This document shows positions 9,453-19,418 of a DNA stretch of 64,000 nt, one piece after another. Numbering within the stretch: position 1 is the first letter of the stretch; each line of letters begins with the position of its first letter. A program made the position numbers and the translations under genes. The notes below the pieces were generated by a model. It worked only from the letters and a program-made list of their open reading frames with translations. It was not told the DNA's origin and did not search any database. The stretch comes from an uncultured Clostridia bacterium (GTDB taxonomy: Bacteria > Bacillota > Clostridia > TANB77 > CAG-508), in the NCBI GenBank assembly GCA_948739805.1, contig CAPYID010000007.1:9022-73021 (forward strand), written 5' to 3'.

Positions 9453-10634
9453 TTATTTTAATAATTCTATTGCTTTCTTTAGTTGTTCATCTTCTTCTGT
9501 TTCTTTTTTATTTACAATTTCATAATTTGGTGTTATTCCTATTTTATTAATTTTGTTTCTATTTGGAGTAAAATATTCTTTTATTGTTATTTTTAATCCA
9601 CTACCATCATTTAATGTATATAATTCTTGTATGACTCCTTTTCCATATGTTTTTTCTCCTACAATATCTGCTTTCTTATAATCTTGTATCGCTCCTGCTA
9701 ATATCTCTGATGCACTTGCGGTTTCATTGTTTACTAGAATTATAATAGGTATGTTTATAATGGCATCATTTTTTGATGTTTCTATTTCCTCTGTTTTGTT
9801 CTTATCTGCTGTTATTAACATTGTAGAATCTTTATCTAAAATATAATCTGCTATTTGCAATGCTTCATCTACTATTCCTCCACCATTGTTTCTTAAATCT
9901 ATGATTAATGATTTTACATTTTTATTTTTTAACTCTTCATATGCAGTTTTAAATTGTTCTGCACATCCTTCATCAAAAGTAGCAAGTTCTATATAACCTA
10001 TATTTTCTTCTAATACTACTCCTTCTACTGGATATAGTTCTACACTTGCTCTTTCTAATGTATAGTTAATTGTTTGCCCATTTCTTATTATTTCTAAATC
10101 AACTGTTGTTCCTTCTTCTCCTTTTATGTTTGTAGACATTTTTGTTAATTCACTAGCATTATAAGAAACTCCATTTACTTTTGCTATTATGTCTTTAGCT
10201 TGCAAACCTGCCTTTTCTGCTGAACTATTTTTTATAGTAGATGAAACTCGTATAAAATTGTTTTCTGTATCTGCTTCCATATAGATTCCAATTCCTACAT
10301 AGTTTCCTGTTGTATATGTTGTAAATGTTTTCATTTCTTCAGGAGTAAAGTATTCTGTGTATTCATCTCCTACTCCACTAATGTATCCTTTTATTGCAGC
10401 TTCTATCATTTCACTTTCGTTCATATCATATAAATATCTTTTATTTAGTAATTCTTTGAAAGAGGTTAATGTTGCTCCTAATCCAGTAGTATCGCCCTTT
10501 GTTACTGCAATGTATTTGATACCTCCAGCTCTATATAATAAAATACTTGTTACACAGAATGTTACAACAGCAGTAATAATTATTAGCATTACAGTTTTGT
10601 ATATTCGTGATAATTTTTCTTTGTTTATTTGCAT
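9453..10634 (-). CDS. S41 family C-terminal processing protease (CtpA/CtpB type)
   Basis: The 393-residue exported serine protease has an N-terminal membrane segment (about 10-33), a PDZ domain (about 90-175, with AGLQAKDIIAKVNG) and an S41 catalytic domain. The catalytic motifs are LRNNGGG, NNETASASE (nucleophile Ser) and GEKTYGKG (general base Lys). Such proteases trim C-termini of envelope or sporulation proteins. The start is the ATG with AAAGGA 12 bases upstream; an ATG directly abutting that site was rejected. It lies downstream of the ftsEX-M23 block, a frequent neighbourhood in Clostridia. Confidence 0.9.
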   Translation of the reverse strand: MQINKEKLSRIYKTVMLIIITAVVTFCVTSILLYRAGGIKYIAVTKGDTTGLGATLTSFKELLNKRYLYDMNESEMIEAAIKGYISGVGDEYTEYFTPEEMKTFTTYTTGNYVGIGIYMEADTENNFIRVSSTIKNSSAEKAGLQAKDIIAKVNGVSYNASELTKMSTNIKGEEGTTVDLEIIRNGQTINYTLERASVELYPVEGVVLEENIGYIELATFDEGCAEQFKTAYEELKNKNVKSLIIDLRNNGGGIVDEALQIADYILDKDSTMLITADKNKTEEIETSKNDAIINIPIIILVNNETASASEILAGAIQDYKKADIVGEKTYGKGVIQELYTLNDGSGLKITIKEYFTPNRNKINKIGITPNYEIVNKKETEEDEQLKKAIELLK

Positions 10635-10788
10635 TTTTAATCTCATTCCTTTCTAAGGCACAAACCCTGGTTGGAAAAGTTAGCCTTTTACCTCTCCTTA
10701 CATTCTTAATTGCAAAAGTTAATGAACATTATACTTATATATTGAAGATAAATTAGCTCATCAAATTTATAATATTCAGCTTGCAAAA

Positions 10789-10826
10789 ATGCAAAAATAA
10801 TAAAATAAATTTTATTATTTTTGCAT
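10789..10826 (-). terminator. Perfect 18-bp inverted repeat, terminator of the M23 gene
   Basis: Arms ATGCAAAAATAATAAAAT and its exact complement are separated by two bases, about 45 bases past the M23 stop codon. It is probably the end of the ftsE-ftsX-M23 transcript. Confidence 0.7.
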
Positions 10827-10868
10827 CTAATCTTTGTTGCCACTATATATTATATTCACAATTTATTT

Positions 10869-12050
10869 TTATAGACCTATATATGGTGCAGGATTTACAT
10901 ATGTACCATTTTGTAATACTCCGAAATGTAAGTGGTATCCTGTTGATGCTCCTGTTGAACCTACTGTGGCAATTGTTGCTCCTCTTGCTACTTTACTTCC
11001 TAATCCTACATTAATTGTCGAACAGTGTGCATATACTGTAACTAATCCACCACCATGGCTTACCATAACATAATTTCCAAATCCACTACCACAACCACAA
11101 CTCCTTGATTTTCCATAATTATGCGAACATCCTGTATAAACTGCTATAACTGTACCAGATTCTGACGCAAGGATTGACGTTCCTTTTTGCGCTGCTAAAT
11201 CTACTCCCTTATGATATGATGAGCCTCCTGCTAATGGGCTACCCCTTGAACCAAAGTATGAAGAAACTCTTGAAAATCCTGGACATGGGAATTGTAAACT
11301 ACCACCAGAATATGAACCTCCTGTATTTGCATTTTGTTGTGCTAATCTTCTCCATTCTTCTTCTTGTCTTGCTAACTCAGCAGCTTTTTCTTCTTTTTCT
11401 TTTTGTAATGCAGCTTCTTCGGCGCTTAAATTTGAAACCTTTTTTTGTTTTTCTGATTTTTTATTTGCAAGTACCACTTTTTGTTTTTCTACTTGTTGTT
11501 TTTCACTTTCTACCTTTGTTTTCTTTTGTTCTAATGTTACTTTATCATTCTCTATTTTTTCTTTTTCTTTTTCTAACTCATCTAATAATTGTTCATCTAA
11601 TTCTAATATTTCATTTAGGGTAAAATAACTAGATAAAAGATTTGTTAAACTTGTAGAATTTAATAATACATCTAATATTGTCTTATTTCCATATTTATAT
11701 TGTACTATCATTCTTTCACATGCAAGATCATATTTTCTATCATATTCTTGCTTCTTTTGTTCTAGTTCTGTCTCTAATTGTGTTATTTCTTTTTGCAATT
11801 CCTTTAGTTCTCTTTGTACATTACCTAAATTAAATTCAACCTCATCAATGTCACCTTCAAGTTCTTGTATCTCCTTCATTTCTTGTGACATTTTATCTTC
11901 TATTTCTTTTTTTTGTTTTTCAATTTCGTTAATTTCCTCTTTAGTATCTTGTATGTCTTGCTGTGTTACTGCATATGTACTACACATTGTAGAAAAGATT
12001 AATATTGCTACTACTAATAATGATAATCCTAAGTTTATTTTTGTTTTCAC
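10869..12050 (-). CDS. EnvC-like M23 family murein hydrolase/activator with coiled coil
   Basis: The 393-residue protein has a signal peptide (about 1-28), long coiled coils (about 30-125 and 155-240, rich in E, K and Q), and a C-terminal M23 (LytM) domain. The zinc-site motifs are HKGVDLAA and GYHLHFG, with VYAHC between them. The metal ligands look intact, so it may be an active endopeptidase rather than only an activator. It follows ftsX by 40 bp, and FtsEX is known to control coiled-coil wall hydrolases such as EnvC and PcsB. An unusual Cys-rich insert (CSHNYGKSRSCGCG) lies inside the catalytic domain. Confidence 0.88.
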   Translation of the reverse strand: MKTKINLGLSLLVVAILIFSTMCSTYAVTQQDIQDTKEEINEIEKQKKEIEDKMSQEMKEIQELEGDIDEVEFNLGNVQRELKELQKEITQLETELEQKKQEYDRKYDLACERMIVQYKYGNKTILDVLLNSTSLTNLLSSYFTLNEILELDEQLLDELEKEKEKIENDKVTLEQKKTKVESEKQQVEKQKVVLANKKSEKQKKVSNLSAEEAALQKEKEEKAAELARQEEEWRRLAQQNANTGGSYSGGSLQFPCPGFSRVSSYFGSRGSPLAGGSSYHKGVDLAAQKGTSILASESGTVIAVYTGCSHNYGKSRSCGCGSGFGNYVMVSHGGGLVTVYAHCSTINVGLGSKVARGATIATVGSTGASTGYHLHFGVLQNGTYVNPAPYIGL

Positions 12051-12090
12051 TTTTATTCATTCCTTTCGTTTGTATTTCCTATATATAATC

Positions 12091-13008
12091 TCACACTTCT
12101 AGGTATTTACGCATCGACATTCCACTTCCTAATACACCAATTCCTATTCCTATTGCAAAATACATTATCATAATTAAATTAATCATATCTGCAAATGATA
12201 CTAAACTTATATTTAGTTTTTGTAAAGTTTCAACTTGTACTGCTTGTACTGCAATTGCATTATATGCAAATCCAACTATTATAATTGTAATTAAGGCAGC
12301 TATTATTCCTATTATCATTCCTTCTACTATAAATGGCCATCGTATAAAGTTATTTGTTGCACCTACATATTTCATAATTGATATTTCTTTTCTTCTCGCA
12401 TGAACCGATAATTTTATGGTATTTGATATAATGAAAATTGATATTATTATTAGTGCAACGAGAATTACTAATATTCCTATCCTTAACCCTTTTGCTATTG
12501 AAGATAATGTTTCAATTGTACTATCTGTTGCTACAATATCTTCATCTTGTATTACTCTTCTGTCATTTATTCTTATTTCCTTTATTTGTCTTTGAACTTC
12601 TTTGTTTAATGATAAATCAGTTAAAGTAACTGTGTATGATGCTTGAAGTCTGTCTTCTGTAACTCCTTCCATAAATTGCTCATGATTTTTTATGTTCTCT
12701 TTCATTTGATTTAGGTTTTCCTCTTTTGATACATATTTTGCTGTATTAACACCCTCAATTTTTTTTATTTCTTGTCCTACTTGCTGAATTTCTTCATCTG
12801 TTGCATCTTTAATTAAAAATACTTGCATTCCTTGTTGTTTTTCTATATTTGTTACTATATGATTAATATTTTCTCCTAGTATAAAGAATGCTCCAAACAT
12901 TAGCATTGTTAAACACATGGTTGTTATTGAAATCATTGTAGATTTTTTGTTTTTTAAAACATTTCTAAATCCTTCTCCAATCAAATAACTAATAATATTA
13001 TATCTCAC
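12091..13008 (-). CDS. ftsX: Cell division protein FtsX
   Basis: FtsX is the membrane subunit of the FtsEX complex that transmits ATP hydrolysis to wall hydrolases at the septum. The 305-residue protein has an N-terminal membrane segment (about 22-44), an extracellular domain (about 50-165) and three C-terminal segments with the FtsX core (RRKEISIMKYVGATNNFIRWPF). The GTG start at 13008 overlaps the ftsE stop and has AAGGTGG eight bases upstream, so translation is probably coupled to ftsE. Confidence 0.9.
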   Translation of the reverse strand: MRYNIISYLIGEGFRNVLKNKKSTMISITTMCLTMLMFGAFFILGENINHIVTNIEKQQGMQVFLIKDATDEEIQQVGQEIKKIEGVNTAKYVSKEENLNQMKENIKNHEQFMEGVTEDRLQASYTVTLTDLSLNKEVQRQIKEIRINDRRVIQDEDIVATDSTIETLSSIAKGLRIGILVILVALIIISIFIISNTIKLSVHARRKEISIMKYVGATNNFIRWPFIVEGMIIGIIAALITIIIVGFAYNAIAVQAVQVETLQKLNISLVSFADMINLIMIMYFAIGIGIGVLGSGMSMRKYLEV

Positions 13009-13687
13009 TATTATAACCACCTTTTTTATCGTCTCTTACTATTACACCTTTATCTATTTGAATTACCCTTTTTTTCATTTCATCAACTATATCTTTTGCA
13101 TGAGTTGCTACTACTACTGTTGTTCCTCTTAAGTTTATTTCATTTAATAGATTCATTATGTCCCAAGCTGTCTCTGGGTCTAAGTTTCCTGTTGGCTCAT
13201 CTGCAATAATCATTGATGGATTATTAACTAATGCTCTTGCTAGTGCTACTCTTTGCTGTTCTCCTCCTGATAGTTCATTGGGATACATTTTAGCTTTTCC
13301 ACTAAGCCCTACTAGTGATAATACCATTGGTACTTGTCTTCTTATGTGTCTTGGCGTTGCTCTTACTATGTACATTGCATATGCTACATTATCATATACT
13401 GTTTTATCTGGTAATAATCTAAAGTCTTGAAACACTACTCCCATACTTCTTCTTAAATATGGAACTCTACTTTTTTTTAAGAATGTAGTGTCTTTTCCAT
13501 TTATTATTATATTTCCTGATGTTGGTTCTTCTTCTTTTAATATCATTTTTATTAATGTTGATTTTCCTGAACCTGATGCTCCTACTAAAAATGCAAATTC
13601 TCCTTTTTCTATTTTAAAGTTTGCATTTTCAACAGCTGGTGTATTTGTTGTTCCATATACCTTTTTTACATTTCTAAATTCTATCAT
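12998..13687 (-). CDS. ftsE: Cell division ATP-binding protein FtsE
   Basis: The 229-residue ABC ATPase carries Walker A (GASGSGKST), the Q-loop (VFQDFRLL), the signature LSGGEQQR and Walker B (MIIADEPTG). It partners FtsX in the inner membrane and powers septal wall hydrolase activation. GGAAGAG precedes the ATG. A sigma-A-type promoter lies 138 bases upstream, so ftsE probably opens the operon ftsE-ftsX-M23. Confidence 0.95.
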   Translation of the reverse strand: MIEFRNVKKVYGTTNTPAVENANFKIEKGEFAFLVGASGSGKSTLIKMILKEEEPTSGNIIINGKDTTFLKKSRVPYLRRSMGVVFQDFRLLPDKTVYDNVAYAMYIVRATPRHIRRQVPMVLSLVGLSGKAKMYPNELSGGEQQRVALARALVNNPSMIIADEPTGNLDPETAWDIMNLLNEINLRGTTVVVATHAKDIVDEMKKRVIQIDKGVIVRDDKKGGYNSEI

Positions 13688-13824
13688 TTTTGCACTCTTC
13701 CTTAAATAGATTTTTAATAATTGAATTTATAATATCTAAAATATTAAGATATTATTAATATATAACTATAACATTTCTATTTTTAATTTTAGAATTTTTT
13801 AGCTATACAGATATATACATTTAT

Positions 13825-13853
13825 ATCATAACAATAAACAAAATTTATTTCAA
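13825..13853 (-). promoter_or_regulatory. Sigma-A-type promoter upstream of ftsE
   Basis: On the minus strand TTGAAA and TATGAT are separated by exactly 17 bases, in an AT-rich gap that otherwise holds nothing recognisable (13688-13959). Confidence 0.6.
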
Positions 13854-13959
13854 GACTTTTTTCTTAATATTTTTTATTAATTTTTGGTTATTTTTCCTTT
13901 TTCTTACGCATTCCTTGTTTTTATGCCGATTTTTGTTACTTTGTAAATTTTTTGTGTCC

Positions 13960-14796
13960 TTATTTTATTCTTTGTTTTACAATTTCATACATTACAATTC
14001 CTGCTGATACTGATGCATTTAATGAGTTTATTTTTCCTTTCATTGGAATCTTTACTAATCCATCACAGTTCTTTTTTACTAAATCACTCATTCCAAAGCC
14101 TTCGCTTCCTATTATTATAGCTACTCCGTCTCTAAAATCTTGTTTGTAATACATGTTTTTAGCTTGTCCATCAGTTCCATAAATCCATACACCATTTTCC
14201 TTTAAGTATTTTATTGTATCATTTATATTACTAACTCTCGCTATTTTTACATATTCTACAGCTCCTGTTGAGGTTTTTGCTACTGTTGCATTTACTGCTA
14301 CTGACCTTCTTTTAGGTATTATTATACCATGTACCCCTGCTGTTTCTGCTGTTCTAATGATTGACCCCATATTATGTGGATCTTCTATTCCATCTAAAAT
14401 TAGTATAAATGGTTTTTCTTCTTTTTCTTTTGCATATTCTAATATATCATATATATCACAGTATTCAAATGGTGGAACTATTGCTATTACTCCTTGATGA
14501 TTTTTTGTTTCTGATATTTCATCTAGTTTGGATTTTTGAACTTCTACCATTACTATTCTTTTTTCTTTCGCTTTTGCTATTATTTTATTTATTGAACCAT
14601 TCTTTTCTCCAGATTGTATAAATATTTTGTTTATATCCTTTCCAGATTCTAATAATTCTAAAACAGGGTTACGACCTTCTATTATGTCATCATATATTTT
14701 TTCTGGTTTGTTATTATCTACTCTTGCATCATTGTTTTTTCTTATATTTTCTTTTGAAAAACCTTTTTTGCTATATTGGGATTTTCTATTTTTCAT
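13960..14796 (-). CDS. rlmB: 23S rRNA 2'-O-ribose methyltransferase, RlmB/SpoU family
   Basis: The 278-residue protein has a basic N-terminal tail (about 1-30), a substrate-binding domain that starts EGRNPVLELLESG, and the SPOUT knot motifs: LDGIEDPHNMGSIIRTAE (motif 1), IIGSEGFGMS (motif 2) and SLNASVSAGI (motif 3). The family methylates a conserved 23S rRNA guanosine (G2251 in E. coli) using SAM. Paralogues such as TrmH or YacO are hard to separate by eye, so the symbol is a family-level assignment. Confidence 0.85.
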   Translation of the reverse strand: MKNRKSQYSKKGFSKENIRKNNDARVDNNKPEKIYDDIIEGRNPVLELLESGKDINKIFIQSGEKNGSINKIIAKAKEKRIVMVEVQKSKLDEISETKNHQGVIAIVPPFEYCDIYDILEYAKEKEEKPFILILDGIEDPHNMGSIIRTAETAGVHGIIIPKRRSVAVNATVAKTSTGAVEYVKIARVSNINDTIKYLKENGVWIYGTDGQAKNMYYKQDFRDGVAIIIGSEGFGMSDLVKKNCDGLVKIPMKGKINSLNASVSAGIVMYEIVKQRIK

Positions 14797-14828
14797 AGTT
14801 ATTGTTGTCCTTTCATATTATTTTTTTA

Positions 14829-14890
14829 GTGGGCATTGTGCACCAAGTAAAATTTGCTCCGCAAATTTTACTTGACTCATTCGCCCCTAC
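14829..14890. repeat. Intergenic palindromic repeat ending CCCCTAC
   Basis: A GGGCATTGTGC-type left end and a CGCCCCTAC right end flank an inner hairpin (AGTAAAATTTGC/GCAAATTTTACT). It belongs to the dispersed palindrome family described in the findings. Confidence 0.55.
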
Positions 14891-14891
14891 A

Positions 14892-16700
14892 TCATTCCTC
14901 ATCATCTAGCTTTAAAACCGATAGAAACGCTTCTTGTGGTACTTCGACGTTTCCTATTTGACGCATTTTCTTTTTTCCTCGTTTTTGCTTTTCAAGTAGT
15001 TTCTTTTTTCTTGTTATATCTCCTCCATAACATTTTGCTAATACATCTTTTCTCATTGCTGATATTGTTTCTCTTGCTATTATTTTTCCTCCTACTACTG
15101 CTTGAAGTGGTATTATAAATAATTGTCTAGGTATTACTGTTTTTAGTTTTTCTACCATCTTTCTTCCTCTATTATAAGCACTGCCTTTAAATACTATAAA
15201 TGATAAAGCATCAACTGGTTCATTGTTTACATGTATGTCTAGTCTTACAAGTTCTGAACGTTTATATTCTTTGAATTCATAGTCAAAAGATGCATATCCC
15301 TTTGTTTTAGATTTTAGGTTATCAAAAAAGTCATATATTATTTCATTTAATGGCATATCATATATTAAAGTAACTCTGTTTTCATCTAAGTATTTCATAT
15401 CTATATAATTTCCTCGTCTGTCTTGACATATTTGCATTAGATTTCCTACATATTCTTTAGGTGTATATATTTCTGCTTTTACTATTGGTTCTTCAATATA
15501 AGAGATTTCTTGCCCTGATGGTAAATCTGTAGGATTATATAAATCTAATATTGTACCATCTGTTTTGTGTACCTTATATATAACTGATGGTGCAGTAGTT
15601 ATTAGCCCTAAGTCAAATTCTCTATCTAATCTTTCTTGTATTATTTCTAAGTGTAATAATCCTAAAAATCCACATCGGAATCCAAATCCTAATGCTGCTG
15701 AGGTTTCTGGTTCATATTGAAGGGCAGCATCGTTTAGCTTTAATTTTTCAAGTGCTACTTTTAAATTCTCATATTGGCTTCCATCCATTGGATATATTCC
15801 ACAATATACCATAGGATTTACTTTTTTATATCCTGGTAATGCCTCTGTTGCGGGATTTGAATTAACTGTAATTGTGTCTCCAACATGTATATCTTCTAGA
15901 TTTTTTATGCTTGCTGCAATATATCCAACTTCTCCTGCTTTTATTTCATTTGATTCTATATATGTTCCTGGTTCAAAATAACCTACCTCTGCTACTGTAA
16001 ATACCTTGTTTGCTTTCATAAGTCTTATTTCGTCTCCTGGTTTTATTGTCCCTTCAAATACTCTTACATAAGCAATTGCTCCTTTGTAATTATCATAATA
16101 TGAATCAAATATTAAACATTTGGCTGGTGAATTTTCATCTCCTCTTGGTGCTGGAATGTCTTTTACAATTCTTTCTAATACCTCTTCAACATTTAATCCT
16201 GTTTTTGCTGAAATACATGGTGCTGTTTCTGCTTCAATTCCTATTATATCTTCTATTTCTTTTTTTATTTCGTCTGGTCTTGCATTTGGTAAATCTACTT
16301 TATTTATTACAGGTATTATTTCAAGATTATTATCTATTGCTAGATAAACATTCGCTAAAGTTTGTGCTTCAACTCCTTGAGAAGCATCCACTACAAGTAT
16401 TGCTCCATCACATGCTGCTAAACTCCTAGATACCTCATAATTGAAGTCAACATGTCCTGGTGTGTCTATTAAATTAAAAATATATTCTTCTCCATTTTTA
16501 GCTTTATATATCATTCTTACTGCTTGAGATTTTATAGTAATTCCACGCTCTTTTTCTAATTCCATATTATCTAATACTTGGCTTTCCATTTCACGTTTAG
16601 ATAATACTCCTGTCATTTCTATTATTCTATCTGATAATGTAGACTTTCCATGATCTATATGTGCAATTATACTAAAATTTCTAATATGATTTCTATCCAT
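14892..16700 (-). CDS. lepA: Elongation factor 4 (LepA)
   Basis: The 602-residue translational GTPase matches LepA over its whole length. It has the G1 motif AHIDHGKST, G3 DTPGHVDF, G4 NKVDLP, and the C-terminal LepA-specific region ending with KRGKKKMRQIGNVEVPQEAF. The protein remodels stalled or mispositioned ribosomes and can back-translocate them. GAGAAGGG precedes the ATG. No in-phase CGG occurs. In an organism that may pause at CGG, ribosome-remodelling factors such as this one could be relevant, but that is speculation. Confidence 0.96.
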   Translation of the reverse strand: MDRNHIRNFSIIAHIDHGKSTLSDRIIEMTGVLSKREMESQVLDNMELEKERGITIKSQAVRMIYKAKNGEEYIFNLIDTPGHVDFNYEVSRSLAACDGAILVVDASQGVEAQTLANVYLAIDNNLEIIPVINKVDLPNARPDEIKKEIEDIIGIEAETAPCISAKTGLNVEEVLERIVKDIPAPRGDENSPAKCLIFDSYYDNYKGAIAYVRVFEGTIKPGDEIRLMKANKVFTVAEVGYFEPGTYIESNEIKAGEVGYIAASIKNLEDIHVGDTITVNSNPATEALPGYKKVNPMVYCGIYPMDGSQYENLKVALEKLKLNDAALQYEPETSAALGFGFRCGFLGLLHLEIIQERLDREFDLGLITTAPSVIYKVHKTDGTILDLYNPTDLPSGQEISYIEEPIVKAEIYTPKEYVGNLMQICQDRRGNYIDMKYLDENRVTLIYDMPLNEIIYDFFDNLKSKTKGYASFDYEFKEYKRSELVRLDIHVNNEPVDALSFIVFKGSAYNRGRKMVEKLKTVIPRQLFIIPLQAVVGGKIIARETISAMRKDVLAKCYGGDITRKKKLLEKQKRGKKKMRQIGNVEVPQEAFLSVLKLDDEE

Positions 16701-16776
16701 TGTTTTCCCTTCTCATTTTATTTTTTTATATTTTAGCATATAAGTTTTTTATTTTCAATGCTTTATATATCATCTC

Positions 16777-18734
16777 CTATTTAATTTCGCTTAACTCCTT
16801 TATTTTATCTCTTAAAATGGCTGCTTCTTCAAATTCCATATTTTGTGCATGTTTTAACATTTCTTCTGTCAATTTATTGATTACATCTTCTATGCTTTCT
16901 TCTTCTTTTATTCCATATTCTGACTGAATATCTTCTATTATTGTAGCTCTTATAGTGTCTCTTACACCTTTTCTAATAGTTTGTGGTGTTATATTATTTT
17001 TCTTATTATATTCTTCCTGTATTTTTCTACGCCTATTTGTCTCTTTAATTGCTTTTTCCATAGATTCTGTTAATTCGTCTGCATACATTATGACTTTCCC
17101 GTCTACATTTCTTGCTGCTCTACCTATAGTTTGAACTAATGAACGTTCTGAGCGTAAAAATCCCTCTTTATCTGCATCTAGTATTGTAACTAATGATACC
17201 TCTGGAATGTCTAATCCTTCTCTTAAAAGATTTATTCCTACTAAAACATCAAATTTTCCAACTCTTAAATCTCTTATTATTTCCATCCTTTCTAATGCTT
17301 TTATATCTGAATGCATATATCTTACTCTGATATTTACACCTGCTAAATAACTTGTTAAATCTTCTGCCATTTTCTTTGTAAGAGTTGTAACAAGTACCCT
17401 TTCATCTTTTTCTGTTCTCATTTTTATTTGACCTATTAAATCATCTATCTGATTTTCTACTGGTCTTACTTCTATTTTGGGGTCTAATAGTCCTGTTGGT
17501 CTTATAATTTGCTCAACTACATTTTCCTTAGAATGTTCACTTTCATATTCTGCAGGTGTAGCTGATACAAATATTACTTGATTAATTCTATCTTCAAATT
17601 CATCAAATTTAAGTGGTCTATTATCTAATGCAGATGGTAATCTAAATCCATATTTTATTAGATTTTCTTTACGTGCTCTATCACCATTAAACATTCCTCT
17701 AACTTGTGGTATTGTTGCATGTGATTCATCTACTAATAGCAAAAAGTCCTTTGGTAAATAATCAAATAATGTAAAAGGTGCTGAGCCTGGTACTCGTCCA
17801 CTTATATGTCTTGAATAATTTTCTATTCCTTGGCAAAAACCTGTTTCTCTCATCATCTCAATATCAAAATTTGTTCTTTCCTCAATTCTTTGTGCTTCTA
17901 TTAGCTTATCATATTCTTTAAAGTATTTTATTCTTTCTTTTAATTCTTCTTCTATATCAACTATTGCCTTATCTAACTTTCCTTTTTCTGTAACATAATG
18001 AGAGTTTGGAAATATCATAACATGATTTCTTAACCCTACTGATTTACCAGTTAAAGGATTTATTTCATTTACTTTTTCAATTTCATCTCCCCAAAATTCA
18101 ACTCTAATTGCACTCTCGCTTTGGTCAGAAGGATAAATTTCTAAGACATCTCCCTTTGCTCTGAAAGTACCTCTTTTAAAGTCAATCTCATTTCTGGTAT
18201 ACTGCATATTTATTAGCCTTTTCATGATTTCATCTCTAGATTTTTCCATTCCTGGTCTTAATGATACTATCATATTTTCATAGTCAATAGGGTCTCCTAA
18301 ACCATATATACAAGAAACTGAAGATACTATTATAACATCTTTTCTTTCAAAAAGTGCAGCAGTAGCAGAATGTCTTAATTTATCAAGTTCATCATTTATA
18401 CTTGCGTCTTTTTCAATGTAAGTATCACTAGAAGCAATATATGCTTCTGGTTGATAATAATCATAATAAGACACAAAATATTCAACACTGTTCTCTGGAA
18501 AGAACTCTTTGAATTCACTATAAAGTTGACCGTGCTAATGTTTTGTTATGGGCAAGTACGAGGGTTGGTTTTTGTACTTTTTGTATAATATTTGCCATTG
18601 TGAAAGTTTTTCCGTGAGCCTGTAACTCCTAGAAGCGTCTGAAATTTCTTACCTTCCATTATTCCTCGACTTAGATATTCAATTGCCTTTGGTTGGTCGC
18701 CTGTTGGCTTATATTCTGATACTAATTCAAACAT
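16777..18734 (-). CDS. uvrB: Excinuclease ABC subunit B (UvrB), needs two +1 frameshifts
   Basis: UvrB is the damage-verifying helicase of nucleotide excision repair. Read with two +1 shifts the product is 651 residues, the normal family length, from FELVSEYKPTGDQPKAI to a C-terminal UVR motif (QNMEFEEAAILRDKIKEL). The first shift is inside Walker A, where TGS-CGG-AAA must become TGSGKT at residues 38-43. The second comes 27 codons later in NKTLA-CGG-TCA, giving GQLYSEF. Both involve only a C before GGN. The 70-bp stretch between the shifts has the correct UvrB sequence in the middle frame. The start has GGAGG seven bases upstream. Confidence 0.9.
18530..18532 (-). other. Putative +1 frameshift site, GCA-CGG-T (uvrB, second)
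   Basis: The in-phase CGG follows Ala67. Skipping the C (complement of base 18532) gives GGT CAA CTT TAT, matching the conserved QLYSEF segment. Confidence 0.75.
18612..18614 (-). other. Putative +1 frameshift site, TCA-CGG-A (uvrB, first)
   Basis: The in-phase CGG follows Ser40. Skipping the C (complement of base 18614) gives GGA AAA ACT, which is the glycine, lysine and threonine of the Walker A motif. Confidence 0.8.
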
Positions 18735-18794
18735 TTTTTCCTCCTTTTGCTGAGGCTGTTAAAGCTTTGCTTGTTACAGCGTCAGTATGCGTGG

Positions 18795-18839
18795 CACTTA
18801 GTTACTGTTCAATCTTTGATTGTTACAGTAACTTATGTG
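18795..18839. other. Imperfect hairpin upstream of uvrB
   Basis: The nested inverted repeat has the arms GTTACTGT/ACAGTAAC with an inner CAATC-TTT-GATTG hairpin. It sits in a 360-bp gap (18735-19094) that holds no gene. A promoter role was not evident. Confidence 0.4.
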
Positions 18840-18880
18840 GTGTTAGCTGTGACCGATAAAAATGACATCTATTAACCAAA

Positions 18881-19073
18881 AATTCGTGTAATTTGTTCGC
18901 CTTTTTTCGCTTTTTCGTAAACATAAATAGCAATTACACGAATTCGGTCACAAACTTTATATTTTTAAACTAAATAATTCTAAATAAACCTATTTAAAAC
19001 TAAATGTATTTTTTATTAATATCTCTATTTTAGCATTTTTCTATAAAAAATACAAGGTATCTATAACCTTGCA
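18881..19073. repeat. Direct repeat copy A (about 190 bp)
   Basis: This segment matches 20341-20524 almost base for base from AATTCGTGTAATTTGTTCGC to the CAAGGT...ACCTTG hairpin. Copy A has an extra TTCGCTTT and a perfect 13-bp inverted repeat (AATTCGTGTAATT/AATTACACGAATT) at its left end. The two copies flank the toxin-antitoxin genes. Confidence 0.85.
19043..19071 (-). terminator. Terminator of the toxin-antitoxin operon
   Basis: The stem CAAGGT/ACCTTG is followed on the minus strand by TATTTTTT. It lies within direct repeat copy A, just past the toxin stop codon. Confidence 0.6.
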
Positions 19074-19094
19074 TTGTCTAATATATTTTTATAA

Positions 19095-19418
19095 TCATTC
19101 ATCTTCTATTCTTAAATAATCAATTCTTCCATATATCACTCTATGAATAACCACTTGTTTATATTGTTCTTCTATTTCATATAACACTATATAATTTTCT
19201 ACTACTAATTTACGATATACATCATTATGTGGTTTTATTTGTACTTCTAAACATACGTATGGATTTGTTTCTAACAAAAAAATACTTTGCTCAATTTTAT
19301 CCATTAGTCGATTTGCTGCATTTGTTGCTTGTAAGTGTTCTGATATATATTCATAAGTATTTTCTAATTCTTCCTTTGCTACATCTGTTAAAATGATTTC
19401 ATAGGTATTAGTATCCAT
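19095..19418 (-). CDS. RelE/ParE-family toxin
   Basis: The 107-residue protein has the RelE/ParE fold pattern: an N-terminal strand and helices (ILTDVAKEELENTYEYISEHL) and C-terminal strands (YRKLVVENYIVLYEIEE, VVIHRVIYGRIDYLRIE). Family members either cleave mRNA on the ribosome (RelE) or poison gyrase (ParE); the sequence alone does not decide. The start overlaps the antitoxin 3' end by 11 bases, typical of coupled toxin-antitoxin pairs. Confidence 0.85.
   Translation of the reverse strand: MDTNTYEIILTDVAKEELENTYEYISEHLQATNAANRLMDKIEQSIFLLETNPYVCLEVQIKPHNDVYRKLVVENYIVLYEIEEQYKQVVIHRVIYGRIDYLRIEDE

Noticed and set aside
18735..19094. Small RNA or tmRNA gene in the gap upstream of uvrB
   Set aside because: Only an imperfect hairpin and the direct repeat were found; no tRNA-like end or tag-coding sequence.
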